From: Plantago elongata
Lineage: Eukaryota > Streptophyta > Magnoliopsida > Lamiales > Plantaginaceae
DNA length: 57,684 bases
Direction of reading: 5' to 3'
Assembly: GCA_036897095.1 (NCBI GenBank)
Contig: JAYMSP010000327.1
Span: forward strand, 1 to 57,684
Part shown: in pieces, positions 10,990 to 23,800 of the stretch
Layout of the letters: each line of letters starts with the position of its first letter
Position numbering within the stretch: position 1 is the first letter of the stretch
Notes under the pieces: model-generated
Database searches by the model: none
Told to the model about the DNA's origin: nothing
What the model saw: the letters and a program-made list of their open reading frames with translations, nothing else
Position numbers and translations under genes: made by a program

Positions 10990-13709
10990 CTATTCGGCTT
11001 GCAGCTCTTCGAAGGTTTTCTCCTCCGGATCGACATAGTCGGCACAATCACCATTCACGAACGGATCCAACACTGGGGTGTCAGGCTTGATGGAATCCGC
11101 AAGTATCTTGAGCCTTTTCAATTGTCCTATGGACGATTCAAACCCCTCAGAACGAAAAACATCAGCCTCTTCCTGCACCTTGGTGGAGTATGAGCCAGAA
11201 GCTAAAAATTCCCGAACAGCCTCAACCCTGGTCTCCTTCAACTAATCCATCAAAAAGGACTTCAGTTTCTCCCAACTGTTATGAAGGACCCTGGCCAATG
11301 TGGCATTCCTTTCGGCATCCACCCGAGCTGCATTAACATCCTGCTGCAGATTGGCCTTCTCGGTTTCAGCCTGTAGCAGAGCCTTTTCAGCCTCCACCAA
11401 GGCTTTCTTGGTCCGCTCCAGCTCCACGGTGAGCTCGGTAGTATTCCCACCCATGGGTATATCCCTCAATGCCTTAGCATGATTGCTAGCCTGCAAATAA
11501 AAAACAATCGGGTTAGGAGGAAGTCGAGTAAGGTGTTAATCTGACGACTTAAGGTACACCGTTTACCATGCCGGCCAGAGCCTGGAGGCTGGAGGAGAGG
11601 GCCTCTTGATTTAGAGCCTTCAACTTGTCGGCCGAGAATTCTTCTATGGACATCACTACCCAGGTTTTCTTCGAACCCTTATCCTTGGATTTGTGGGAGT
11701 CATGGTCCCTCTTTTTGTTCATCTCGGCCGCTGTCATGGAATCAACCATCATCTTGTCCCCGGCCTCCTTAGTAAGGAAAGGGACAAATGAACTTGTTAA
11801 GGAATTAACATTTATGCCGATAGAAATTGTCTGAGCATAAAATTAGGATACTTACCTTTTCAGCCACAATGCAACATCCACAACAGGTTCCTGGATTTGG
11901 ATGCTATTGCTCGGCTCGGTTGAAAGCTTCAATGTGTGCCAACCAACGTCTCGGCCTTCTTTGTTGGTCTTTGTTCGAGCCATCACCTTTTGTTTGTTGA
12001 GTGCAGTTGCGATCGACATCACCCAATAACCTGCAAGTCGAACATAGTTAGATTCCGAGAATAATTTCACAAATGCAGAAAAACACTTACGAAGATCCTT
12101 AATATTTTACAATAATGAGGACCATCGGTCAACTCGGCTAACCAATGTTGAGGCTAAACAACCAAATAATACGGATAGAAGTATCGAGGATCGGCTCCAT
12201 CGACACCAAATACGGCCTCCTCTCCTTGGCCATTTCTTCATCCAAATCCTCACACCCAAGGACTAACGGTTCTGCCTCCGCTCCCTCATATTGATCCATT
12301 TCTTCGGCCCTCTCTTCCTCTCCCTCACCTACTTCTTCCTCGGACCTATCCTCATCCTCGGACCTTAACCGGCGGTTGACTCCATCCAAGCTGGAGGATT
12401 TCGAACCGGAGAACACTTGAATTGTTTGGTTTGGAAGACCCGAGGTACTCTCCATGTTCCTTTCGGATGGAGAATATAGAAGTATCTTGGCCACCACCGA
12501 AAAGAGTAGGAAGAATCATAAGGGTTAAGGAATCGGTAATTTTTCCAAGCCGAGAAGAAGTAGAAGAGACTTTTGCGGACTTTTGAAATTGTAACGAACT
12601 TAAGGAAATTGGTTGTGGAAAACTTCTCTCCCTTCATAGCCATGAACGCCGCGAAACTCATGAGATACCCGAGAGAATTGGGAAGTATTTGGGTCGGACA
12701 AAGACTGGTCTGCTTGAAGAACAAACAGATTGGCTCTATCATAGGAAAGCGGAAGCCGCACCGGAAGGAATGTTCGTGAAAACAGATGCACCCTTCGGGT
12801 GAAATATACAGAGTTTCTGTCGGACCAGAGGCAATCAATTCAAACTCGGCCGGAATGTCATATCGCCTTCTTATCGAAGGCAACTACTTTGCTTTCACAG
12901 TGGAGGTACATATCGGGATAAGACCTTGTGTGTTCTTCTTGGCATCATCACGCAGAGGTCCGATGGGAGCAGCACGACGAGTTTTAGGAATTGCCGCAGT
13001 CATCCTTCCGTGGGCACCTTCTTCCTCCCTACCTCTTCACCTTCTGGATCACCCGGGGGAATCTCGTCGGGCTCCTCAACCTTCGCCTTCAGTCCAACCG
13101 GTCAACTGCTAACCGATTCCTCCTCTGAATCGCTCCTACTCGAGTCATCGGATGTACCTTTGGAGTCCTCTGAAGTTGAATCATCAGGATCACCTTTCAA
13201 TAAATCCAGGTTCACCGGACTTAGGGGCGGAAGGGGAGAAAATAGTCTCACCCCCATGTACGACGAACCGGCTCCATTTAAATTACTCGGCCCCCCTTGG
13301 TAGAATCCCGACCCCGGCATAGATCAAAAGGGCATAGGGTTAAACACATGAATCCTATAGTCTCGGCCTAAGTCACCAAATGAACGCGGAATGGCCTCTT
13401 CGTATTGTCGGCCCCTATCTACAGTCGGATCTACAGGGTGGAGGGATGATACCTCGGTGTTCACTATTTCCAGGGACACACCGGGCGGCGGACTTCTCTA
13501 CTAGCTTGAGGAGCGGGAGGTGCCGGAGTGCTATATACTATGGCCACCTCGGATTCTTCAGGCATGAAATCAGCAATATCCTCGACAATTTCAGAGGCCT
13601 GGTCCGAATCAGAAAGAACATGAAGCTCAATGTTGGGTTGTTTAACTTCACCCTCTTCATTTACAATAGCTTCTACATTGGAGTTATTTGACGACATGGA
13701 GGGCAACAC
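10990..13709 (-). pseudogene. Broken, intron-containing ORF of gypsy-type element (Transposase_28-like)
   Basis: A series of minus-strand open segments with coding-like composition appears to be one decayed gene. 13694-13464 (starts MSSNNSN) and 13320-13102 are acidic and low in complexity. 12883-12365 has a domain with YDIPAEFELIASGP, an FCGFRFP-like hydrophobic core and LYISPEGCI, matching the plant putative gypsy-type transposon domain (Pfam Transposase_28). 12497-12138 is a Glu/Asp-rich stretch in another frame. 12070-11852 and 11752-11549 are short basic segments. 11496-10990 is a Glu/Ala-rich coiled coil cut by one in-frame TAG (11244-11242) before its natural end. Some gaps may be introns (several segments are followed by splice-like sequence), others frameshifts. 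Such ORFs are carried as extra genes by plant Ty3/gypsy elements. The gene runs opposite to the LTR at 16798. It is broken here. Confidence 0.6.
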
Positions 13710-13883
13710 GGATCTACCTAATCAAGAGGAAAAAGGGGGACAAGAGTAAAAAAATTGGCCTACCAGAAGTGTTAGAAGGACAGGACCAACCCTGTAAGAG
13801 CTGACCCATTGCTCTATAGGAACTAGGTCGACAGAATCCGAATAGACACACCCTACACTTACTTTGCATAAACGCAACAATAT

Positions 13884-13918
13884 GAAGAAGAAGAAGAAGA
13901 AGAAGAAGAAGAAGAAGG
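13884..13918. repeat. (GAA)n microsatellite
   Basis: About eleven GAA/AGA triplets in a row, inside the decayed retroelement block and just upstream, on the minus strand, of the acidic MSSNNSN segment. Confidence 0.9.
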
Positions 13919-14540
13919 AGAATCAAATTTACTTGTGCGAAAAATTGGAGAAGCAAATCTTATCGGCCACACCTTTTGAGCGTCTTTATCTCTCAAGGAA
14001 TGCTCGACTCTTCTTTCTCTCTCTATAAGAAGGGTAAATGTAAAATAATCGAAGTTCAAACTCCTATTTAGAGGCGATGATTTGGTCGAACCATCGCGCT
14101 GTTTAACAAATGAACCGGCACGATGGTTCACGAATTAGTCGCGAGCGGAGCGATCCACCGGTTCCTAATGGTCACAACATTTACGGATGATTCGCGATAA
14201 TTGAGACCCCGACTCATAGCTAGACTACTATTCTTGGCTTAAAAGACATTACCCGATTTGATTGGCACAACTTTGTAGTTAAATTTAGTGCAGTTCATTA
14301 TATGTATAAAGATATGTGCATATAGTCGGACAATGTGCCGACGACAAAAGATTCCATTCAAAATTATTGCACGATTACAAAGGAGTACTCGGATAAGACA
14401 GAGGAAAATAATCCGAGGATAATTAGAAGAAGAAAAGGGAATGGGGGTAAAACATTAGCCCTGAGGCTTTTCCTAACCTAATCCTAAACAAAGTTGGAAA
14501 CCTCGGACTCCTCCTTCACAGGCCGGGCTTGAGCTCCCTC

Positions 14541-14848
14541 TCAATGTATTCTCATCCTCTCCCGAGCACTCGCTTCCTCCCAATTCTGAGTGATGCCAGG
14601 ACACTCGGGCTGCTCCCCTTCGGGATCAAGGATGATGGGGTCATTTTCGACCCCCCCCCTCCCGAGTAATAAGGCGGATGCCAATACCCGTAGGGGCAAT
14701 GGACGAAATGCATGAAGTCATCCTCTTTTGGAGCCGAATAGCTGACAGACTCCAAATACTCCTTGAAACTTGGGAGATATGAGTTGGTCTTCGGAGCAGC
14801 TTACAGGTAGTGCAACCATCGGGCTTTGCGGGCAGCGACGTTCATCAT
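14541..14848 (-). pseudogene. Unrecognised second minus-strand ORF of the gypsy-like block, broken
   Basis: A frame starting at ATG 14848 reads MMNVAARKARWLHYL, meets one TAA, and continues in the same frame with YLPSFKEYLESVSY, then HCPYGYWHPPYY, up to a run of G residues near 14655. After the run the coding-like frame shifts to an acidic tail (DPEGEQPECPG, NWEEASARER) that ends at TGA 14543-14541. One stop and one homopolymer frameshift would therefore separate this from an ORF of about 100 codons. I do not recognise the family. A minus-strand TATA-like box lies about 190 bases upstream. It may be another accessory ORF of the same retroelement. Confidence 0.4.
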
Positions 14849-15032
14849 GCAATCAGGAAATCATAAACCAGATAATTGGATTAGTAACTGAAGTTACAAA
14901 ACAATATCAAGCTGACTAGAGGATACGAGTATTTCATACTTGGATTGAAGGAAGCTAGTCGGGTAGAAATTCTCGGGCGCTTGGAAATACAACTACTGCG
15001 GAAAAAGAGAACAAGATAGGGCCCAAAGGTCC

Positions 15033-15040
15033 TATTTATA
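15033..15040 (-). promoter_or_regulatory. TATA-like box on the minus strand
   Basis: TATAAATA on the minus strand (CCCTATAAATAGG context), about 190 bases upstream of the ATG at 14848. A second identical box lies at 16618-16625 (CTATAAATAGG). Both may belong to minus-strand promoters of the element. No transcript evidence is available. Confidence 0.35.
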
Positions 15041-15796
15041 GGGAGTAAACGACCCTTCAACTTTGGAAATCTGGGCTTCTAGCTAATTGGGCCTTTGTAA
15101 CCCAATTGGGCCATCGTTTCAAACACCTGACCCATAATTGAGATAGAGCTGCAACCCTCACAATGTCCGAGGATCTCTGTGCCGAATGAAGATGGTATTG
15201 GTTGGCCCTAACTAAACAAGCCCACCCCACAATCACGAGAAAAGCCTCATTACGCTCAGACGTTTGCCAAATGTTTTATCTCGACTCAAGCGCAACATGA
15301 GTTTTCCCACTTCTTCATCGGGCAAAATTGGGTTTCATTTTGAAATAATACTCCGCTAGGTTAACTTAATATCGAACAAAGAGAGAGAAGGAAGCTTACC
15401 AAAGGAGAAGGGGAACTGGGCTGAAAGCCTTGGATCCGCTCTACCCAAAAGGATATCTAGATGATAGCGGCATAGAGACATCTCCTGCCATATGGACCTC
15501 CCTCAGGTAATGCGGGACCAGGCAAAACGTGAGTGCACGAACCAAAGATTTATCTAGGCTCTCCTCGTATCCTCCTAGTCTGACCATTGCGACCTACTAA
15601 AAAGAATATGAGGCAACAACATAAAAATCCACTGTTTATTTAAAGGGGAAGAAAATCAACAATAATGGACAACGTGGAGCGAATAAAACGCATCCCAGAA
15701 CTGGGCCTCCATTGGGCCGATTTCTCGACAAAGCAGTGGAGCCCAACAACGAGTATTCGGACATCACGGATAAAGACCCCACTATATAAATTTATG

Positions 15797-16797
15797 ACTA
15801 TCTTCTACAAAGATACTCGGAAACTGGGGGGACTTACACATATGTAAATGAAGAGGCCAACAATCACGAGTTGATATATCGGGATACTAATGTACCTTAT
15901 GAGTAAAACCTGGAATCAGACAGCCCGACTAAAATAGGCTCTCCACGACAGCTAAAAACTCATAAGGCACATAGTGCTCTGGTTATGGTAACCTTTTCGC
16001 CAGCAAGCCTGCAAATGTAAATATTTTTGCACTTTCGGTTGGTCGGACAAAGACTGCTAATGCTGACTTCACCCGGTTAGTACGCAAGGATAACTTACCT
16101 TCTTGGCAATCTGAACTTCTGTTACTTGAGCTTGCTTATGAGAAGATACTTGGCTAACTATTCTCCAAATAAACGAGCTGCAGGTAATATAAGCTAGGGA
16201 ACCAAGAATCTGGGAATAACACGAGCGGACGGTGGATCGGATCCCCTAAGCTCTGTGAGAAAAAAGGAAAACTTAAAACAGAAAGCCGACTAAGCTTTCC
16301 CCGACAGTTAAAATTTCTCGCAGAGCTCTCAGGGACCCAATAGGGCCGACCACGTTGTAATGAAGACTGGGAGTTGTCCGTCTGAGTCATCCAGTAACGG
16401 ACGACCAAGGGAAAGCTCACTCACGAAGGAGGAAGAGCTTTCCTCGGGTCGTCTACTACCAGATGACCAAGCCTAGACCAACAGAGAATATAGACCCAAT
16501 GGTGCTAACTTCCAAGCTCCCCGCACTACCCTCTAAGGGGAACTTCACTTTGGAAGAAGGAGGGAACCGAAGAGAAACTCCGAAAGGGATGAGTGAAAAT
16601 GACACGCCAGATCCACCTATTTATAGAAGGACGAAAGGACTAAAGTGGTCCCCCATCGTCATAAATGAACTGCCATAACTGTGCAGCCCGTGAACATTCC
16701 TATTCGGCTCGTAGCCATTGATGCATCCGAGAGGGCACAAGATTTTAGAATTTCTCAACTATCTTCTACAAATATACTCGAGAACTGGGGGGACTTA
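15797..16797 (+). repeat. Two copies of a polypurine-tract/LTR junction
   Basis: The block ACTATCTTCTACAAA, then TACTCG, then AACTGGGGGGACTTA occurs at about 15797-15836 and again at 16758-16797. The purine run G6 followed by ACTTA resembles a polypurine tract. After the second copy the sequence begins TGATATATACAAATGAA, and after the first CACATATGTAAATGAA, so both look like PPT plus LTR start. About 960 bases separate them. The stretch between also contains two diverged copies of a GCCGACTAA/GACAGYTAAAA segment (about 15926 and 16285). Confidence 0.55.
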
Positions 16798-17450
16798 TGA
16801 TATATACAAATGAATCCTCTCTTCCCAATCCGCCTATTAAGACGGGATCGCGACAGAGCGCGATAACTAAGATCGTGATAAGTCGTGCTATCCCTTCGGA
16901 CCAAGGAGTCAAACATTCCTAGCAGGCTCTCTTAGGGCTGACCAAGAATGATGATGGTAGCAACATCACGGACTCCTTTACGTTCGGACCGACACTACCC
17001 AAACAGGTCTGACCATATTGACTTATCAAAGATCCAGGGTGTAAAATAGCAATACTAAATCAGGGAGTCGACCATCAAGGCTCTAATAGTCGACCAGTCC
17101 CGGAGTCCCGTCTGATCACGGCCTGACACGTGTCAGCTCAGGGATAACCCGACCAACTGTTGGCAACGGTCGGAGGCCGGTCTCTCGGAGATTCTACTAT
17201 AAATACATGGGCATTTACTCATAATTAAGTAAGTCAACTACCACTAATATACTGCTCTCTACATCTACTCGGATCACTTACATCCGATTACACGCTAATT
17301 CGTATCGTACCGGTTTGTCTTAGGCAGACCAGTCTTAAAGGGTCTAACCCGCCACTTTCCCATGCAGGTCTTATTTCCGAGGAGTGTTGCTTTAGTCCTT
17401 GCAATCGGATTAGTAGTAATCTTTCTTAGCCTAAACACTTAGTCGCTTTT
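16798..17450 (+). mobile_element. LTR-like sequence of a Ty3/gypsy-type element, plus orientation
   Basis: The sequence starts TGATATATAC right after a polypurine tract ending at 16797. It carries a TATA box TATAAATA at 17198-17205 in a GC-richer context, followed by a transcribed-type leader. This is the expected U3-R order of a 3' or solo LTR facing right. The right end (CA and target-site duplication) is not resolved; 17450 is an estimate. It ends roughly 140 bases before the 3' end of the rhamnogalacturonan lyase gene. The broken ORFs at 10.99-14.85 kb would be antisense to it. Confidence 0.5.
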
Positions 17451-17587
17451 ACCTCATATTTCATATTAATATGTATATGGCTAGCTAGATAATGGTGAAA
17501 ACCAATATTATTGATATTGATACACTGCAACTAGTATTTACACAAGTTTTGGAGATGTATATATATCTGCAAGTCCTCATTTTGTAA

Positions 17588-20500
17588 TCATGTCGTTGGA
17601 GCTTCTAGCCGTATATAGTCGTATAGAATTCCACAAAGCGAATCGCCTCCCTTTGCTTGCACTAGATATACGCTATTGTCACCCTCTGTCAACAATGTAG
17701 ATGAAACATCAGCACTGAAAAGCTGGTAAAGTCCATGGATTCCATGTCGACAAATTGAATTATCAGTGCCTAAATTCTGCACTTGGAATATGAGTTGTTT
17801 CGCATTTACTTGATTCACGTAAACCTGAAATGGATATAGATCGATAGGGACTTAGTTTGCATACAAGACATTTTAAAGAACTGACTAGGTAATGTCAAAT
17901 CAGGAGTGTTATGAAGGATACCTCCAAATCTGAACGGGTAGCTGATGCGATAGCCAATCTCAGCTTGTAAGTTCCACTTGTCACACTGTTCAGGTTGAAT
18001 CTGATTTCCCATGTCGTTGGCACATACTTATCTGCACTCCTCCTGCATAGTTTATCTCTTGTAAGGTTGTAATTCGTTATGCTTATGAAGTTAAACCATA
18101 TTTGCTTGTAACGTATGTGAAGATGCATTACATACCTGTCCACTTGAGTGAAGAACCAGTCGTTCTTTGGATTACTGCTACCAACAGTGAATACTTGATC
18201 AGATGAGGGATGCATGTCTGTGTATCTATCCCACAACCCATATTGCCGGTATCTAAAATGAAGTAAAGACGAAGTTGTTACATGGTTAAAAGGAAAAAGG
18301 TTTATCAGTTTGAACTTGAGTTGTAGAAATATTTAGCCTTAATTATGGACAGAGTGCCATATGAAATGCTGAAGGTGCTTACTTCTCTGGACTGTTAAGG
18401 AATAACTTGTTGGCATAAATTGGGTTCACATCAGGCACGTAGTAGTCAATAGCCGTACGATCTGGGAATCCAATCTCCCACACAGTTGGACCATCTCTAA
18501 TGGGAGCATAGGTTAAATTGCCTAGTTGTGACTCTGAACCTGTTGACATTAAAACAATATATATGTCCAATTAGTTTGATCTAAAGTTCTAAACCACTCA
18601 TGTTCTAAGAAAGATATTGTTTGCTATTACAGTTACCTGCTGAGATCGTAATAAATCCATCTCTGAGGTAGTCACCAATGAAACCCGGAACCCATCCATG
18701 AAGACCATAATCTCCAGGTATGACATTCTTTATAGTAAAATATCCATCTGAATCTGTCTGTACCCAGAACTGGTAACCCTGAGAGTAGAAATATTTAATT
18801 TAGATACGGTTACAATGTCACTCACAAGGATTCTATGTTTTAAATAGCAACCTTGCTTTCGATTTGCCAGGATCCTTCTGTTCTTGCAACTGATAAACCA
18901 ACAAATGCAGACTTTGCAGGAATTAGGGAAGTTGAGATGAACCTGTAGTTTAACCAAGCTTTAAGCTTCAGTCGAAAAAATTAATTTCAAAGATTAATTA
19001 TATAGAAGATTTGTACAAGGACTTCATTACTTGTCCTGTACATAGAGTCGTCCTGTAGCTGAACCACGTTCTTTTCTGGTCAGATAATATGGTGAGGAGA
19101 TGAAGTCGTATGGCCATAATGATAATTCCAGCAGCCTCTATTAAAGTTTAAATCGAGTAAAACATATTTGTCAGTATTAATTGAATAGGCAGTCTCAGAG
19201 TGAAATGTTATAGTAACAGACTAAAACAGTGGAAACATGACCTACCTGTCTTTTCGCGTCGAGCCACAAGTTGTGAGCTTTTGACACATCTGTGGTTGTG
19301 TTAAGGTAAATAAAGAACGGGCCAAAGACCTTTCTCCATGTTTCACCTTCGTCAAACTGAGCTGTCATGGCATCCCCGATGTAGTGACCGGAGTGAAACA
19401 TCTGTTCCAACACAGATCAGTATAACAGTATTTGATATCTTGATTTATATCATAGATACTGAAGTGATTATATGATTATTGTAGGAACAAGGAAGAAATG
19501 TTACAGCAAGGCAGGATGGACCAGTGTGGGCTGTGAGATTCTGTTTAGTTGGTCCACCATTGCGAGATTCATGGCTTGGGAAGATTGTCCAGAACCCAAC
19601 TATGGGATTGGAACTTATCCATCCGTGGAGTCCTCCGTTCTTGTTGTCCATGGAATATTGGTACTTGTCATCCACCTATTTTCAAATTAATTCAGTGCTT
19701 ATAGCCTTATATTATGTAGAAAGTGAATAAAACAACCTGACAAATGTTTGCATATACATAAGGTAGTTATACCTCTCCTTTTAGGTCAGGATTAATGGGA
19801 TTGACCATCAAAACTGACTCAGGAACAATGAGTTGTTTGCCTCTAGGTGGAATTATATCTTCCAGCATTGGCATTATTCTTTGTTTCTGATCCGTGATTG
19901 CCATGTAATGAAACCTGCCCTGAGGATAACATTTATTAACCTATACCAGACAATGGTGTTTACATACCAGTTCACTACATTTACCTGTCCTGTTGCAACC
20001 TGAAGGCCATTCTCACTTGAGCAAGGTCAAAGGCTGAGCTTTGAGGGGGGCGCTCACATATTGCATAACTATAAAACCCTGAGACTCCACTCCTTAAAAT
20101 GTACCTGAACAGGGCAAATGTGTGATAACAAACCTAGAAAGACTTGTCTAAGAGTTCTACTTAAATTTTATTGGGAAGAACAAACCTTAAGTCGACTGTG
20201 ACGGGTAAATTGGATCCATGAACTGAAGGATCATATGTGCTTTTAAACGAAACCTCTATGTGATCATTGCTCAAGTTGATCACGCTGTACACAGATCCTC
20301 GAAGCCTGTCAGGAAAGAAAGAAAGAAAGAAAAATATTCTTAATCTAACTTCTGGTAATTTATAGACAAGGAAAAATCGATAATGCTTACAGAGAATATC
20401 TATCCTGACCTCCTGGTAAGCTCCAATTCAAGTCCCAGTATCTGCATAGTTAGGTGTGAAATCATTAGCTTAAGTTCATGAATCTGGCAACACTGCGATG

Positions 20501-20899
20501 TAATCTTGCAGCTATATCCTATATATGGAGCCATAAAGTTTTCTTGATTTAATTCTGCTCAGTCACTATAAATTTGCTGAGAAATGTTGTTCATGTACAT
20601 TCAATGAACGACTGAACATTCAACATGCCTAACAAGTATCAAGAGTTGAAGATTGATTACCCTCTGTTCATTTCGTTCGATTTGGTATCTAGCAGATTTT
20701 CCATTCCTCCATACTTTATGCCAGTCAGTAGTCCTTGTGGTTTCGATATCGTGAGCTTTACAACTCCATTATCCACGACAATCTGCACATATAGGAATAT
20801 TCAGTAAGTCATTTTGGTCTATCTCGTTGGTGTGGTGAAAGGGGGAGTGTTGTTAGTCCTTACATAGGAGCTTTTGGTGATCAATGTCACTTTTGCCAT
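17588..20899 (-). CDS. Rhamnogalacturonan endolyase, polysaccharide lyase family 4
   Basis: Fifteen exons on the minus strand: 20899-20864, 20782-20661, 20441-20391, 20305-20186, 20104-19985, 19914-19773, 19675-19505, 19401-19246, 19137-19031, 18942-18852, 18778-18637, 18539-18383, 18252-18136, 18042-17922, 17824-17588; 629 residues, all phases closing. PL4 enzymes cut the rhamnose-galacturonate backbone of pectin by beta-elimination. The N-terminal catalytic part has VDNGVVKLTISKP, RGYWDLNWSLPGG and SGVSGFYSYAI. The middle FnIII-like domain has GYQFWVQTDSDGYFTIK. The C-terminal carbohydrate-binding-like part has WDRYTDMHP, RHGIHGLYQL and YDYIRLE. Lys201 (VDDKYQY) and His259 (HSGHY) are spaced much like the catalytic Lys150/His210 pair of the fungal enzyme; that assignment is inferred. 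The 12-codon first exon (MAKVTLITKSSY) was placed by phase and family. No clear signal peptide is seen, so secretion is uncertain. The gene appears intact. Confidence 0.9.
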
Positions 20900-23602
20900 G
20901 ACCAAATATGATGAATGATCTATCTGTTTGTTGAGCAGATTTATTGTGGTTATAAGGCTATGTTTAGGGAGTAATTCATCATTGGGCATGAAACTGAAAC
21001 TAAACATAAATTACTAAAGAAGAAGAATTAATATGCCTTGTATTGTCATGTTACTACCTAGAACAAGACATGGTATGGAATCTCTTGTTCAAGTCACCAC
21101 AAGTGATTGTGAAATGAATGCACACTTGTTAACACTTAACCTATCGTATGAATTTGATGTGTGGCACTCAAGGTTACAAGTCGAGTAGTATTTAACTAAA
21201 GAGTATTATTATTGAACTAAAGAGTATTATTCAATTCTTTATATCGTCGTGAAGTGAATAAACTCCACGAACACCTAATAAAATGTTAAAATATACCGTT
21301 TCAATTCTAGTAGAATTAAACTATGGAATCTATCTAGCTATGCTTACATGAAATTACCTGTTTGGTATACCATGGTATTTAAATTAGTTGCATTTTTATT
21401 TAAAAGATACGTATAAAAATTCAATTTGAATTCAGAACATTCAAAACATCAGTTATATATTAAATAGGGTTTGTGTACGTACGGAAAAGTAGAAATTTTA
21501 TGATGATGAAAGACACCCCGTTTGTCTCGCAATGATGAGCGGCTGATAGAAGCAATTCATTTGGCATGTTTGAGGAAGATTATTGTATTCTTGTCCTTAA
21601 TAATTCCTACTAGGAATTGGATTTCATTTTTCACCTTAATCTGTACAGGTCAACATTGGCCAAGCACTTGCTTTCCAGCTTGGTCCCCATTTTACGGAAA
21701 CCTTAATGTGATTTAAAGAAAAAGTAACATGATGCATTATTTGTTTTTGAGAATCCAATATAAATTAACATTGTTTTGGTTACAAATTAATAATAAATCA
21801 ACTGATTAGTAACTTCATTGTGAAACAATCGCATTATAAGTATTTATCCCACCACTCTGTGGGAGTCATAAAATGGTGCAATAAAATGGAGCTGAAGTTA
21901 GGTACAAAATTCGATTCCTGGTAGAGACATACGGTATTTTAGAAGTTAAAGAGGTGTTAGTTTATAATTAAAGTAATTGTACTCTTAACCGTTTTAAAAA
22001 AGAAAAAGTCCAATCACTTTATACTTACACCTCCAATTATATTTTAACATAATACATATTGTGAATATGATATGTTTGGTTAATTGTCCTTTGCAATGTG
22101 TTTGAATTCGTTGTGTACTATATTAGTTTTTATTTTACATGAAAAATTATGTTGTTTAAAAATTTTTTGTTTTAGAATAATGACAGCTCCAATTGTGGAG
22201 TTTTAACAGCTTCAAGTTGGAGGTGTTAGAGCTTCATGATCGAAGCTATTTCAGTTGATAACTTTACCGGAACTCCGGTCCGATGGGGAATTCCTGTATT
22301 TGGAAAATTAAAAAAGAAACTTTAACGTTGAGTAAATATAAATTTGGGGATCATTTTGTAGACAATAGAAATTAACATCATTTTTTCTTTTAAGTAAGGT
22401 CATGGTTTTTCCCCTTTTAAGACCATCACATGCCTGTCTTATGGCTCCTCTAGTATGCATTGATCTGGATGCATCACGATTCACGAGCAACTCGATTCAA
22501 TCAACCACATCTGCCAGTTTGAGGCCTAATTAATCATAAACAAAGTTCAACTTGCAAAATATGCAAAATTACACTGTGATGATCTAAACAAATACTATAA
22601 ACATGAGGTGTTACCAGCTACAGCCGGGAAGAATTTAGTTTATTTCGTTGTCTTCTGAGAGAACGAGGTTAGTTTTCGAGAACGTAAGATTTAAGCTGGA
22701 ATTCGACAATTTTAAACTAAATAACAAATCACACTAAAATTATCTTTGCTCAAATAGTCACATCGACTTATTTAATGGAGAAACGAATTATTCTTATTCA
22801 TCAGAAAAGCTCGAGCAAATTACAAGATCAGAAATAGTGGTCCACAACTCTATTCTTTCTCTCGATTCTAAGAAGGGAATTTTTTTTTTTGGTACAGCAA
22901 TGTAAGACAGTGTCAATTTTAATACACTATTTCAACATTTATCAATTTTAATATATCAGTTCGACAATCATAAAATTTTAATACTTCGATCAATTTGATG
23001 ACGTGTCAGCCAAACACGTGTCACAAAACTGTTCATTCAGGCGTATTTGTGAAAATTATTTTGAAAATTGATTTTAATCTTAAAAAGATCATATAAAGCA
23101 TAACCAAAAACACCAAGAATGAAGCATAACGCCCAGTACGAAAAGAACTACATGAAAGAGGGATATGATACCTTTACAAAAATGAAATATCAGATAAACA
23201 TGCATATTAAAGAGGAGATAAGTTAGAAGGATGTGAAAGGGAAGTTAGTGTTGACTTTTGATCATATTACCAACATATTGATGGTACCTTAACAAAACTA
23301 AAAATTAATGGGTCATTTTAACACCCAGTACGAAATGGAAACAAAATGTGGTGATAGGTACGAGAATTTTCACAACATTGCGTGAACATACAAAATATTT
23401 TGAACCGGGTACGAATTGTTTCCAGCTCATACCAAATATTTACAAATAGGTCCATGTACATAAAGAGATCTACATCAAGCTAAGTATACCTTATGTCAGA
23501 TGTGTTTCAATGTCGCATCACTTGATAATTGTCTACTGTAATTGATATAAATATTAATTAATTAACTTCAACTTTTATAGTCATGTATATTATAAGGATT
23601 TA

Positions 23603-23800
23603 ATAGTATAATTAGCAAACTAAATTGCATTTTGTAAATAGGAATGACCAACACATAAAATTTCATAGCATAATTAACCAATTAAATTGCATTTTGAACA
23701 ATTAATTATTTAATAATTAACGATTTAAAATGAGGGTGGTCAACAACTAGAATTTCATAGTATAATTAGCCAACTAAATTGTATTTTTTAACAATTAAAT
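23603..23800. repeat. Degenerate tandem repeat, three copies
   Basis: Related units with the form ATAGTATAATTAGCMAACTAAATTGYATTTT begin near 23607, 23666 and 23757, each followed by AT-rich spacer with a CAACAMWTARAATTTC-type stretch. The spacing is uneven. No function is apparent. Confidence 0.55.

Noticed and set aside
12573-13303. Plus-strand open frames at 12.6-13.3 kb
   Set aside because: They mirror the minus-strand Transposase_28-like gene, whose frames show recognisable domain motifs.
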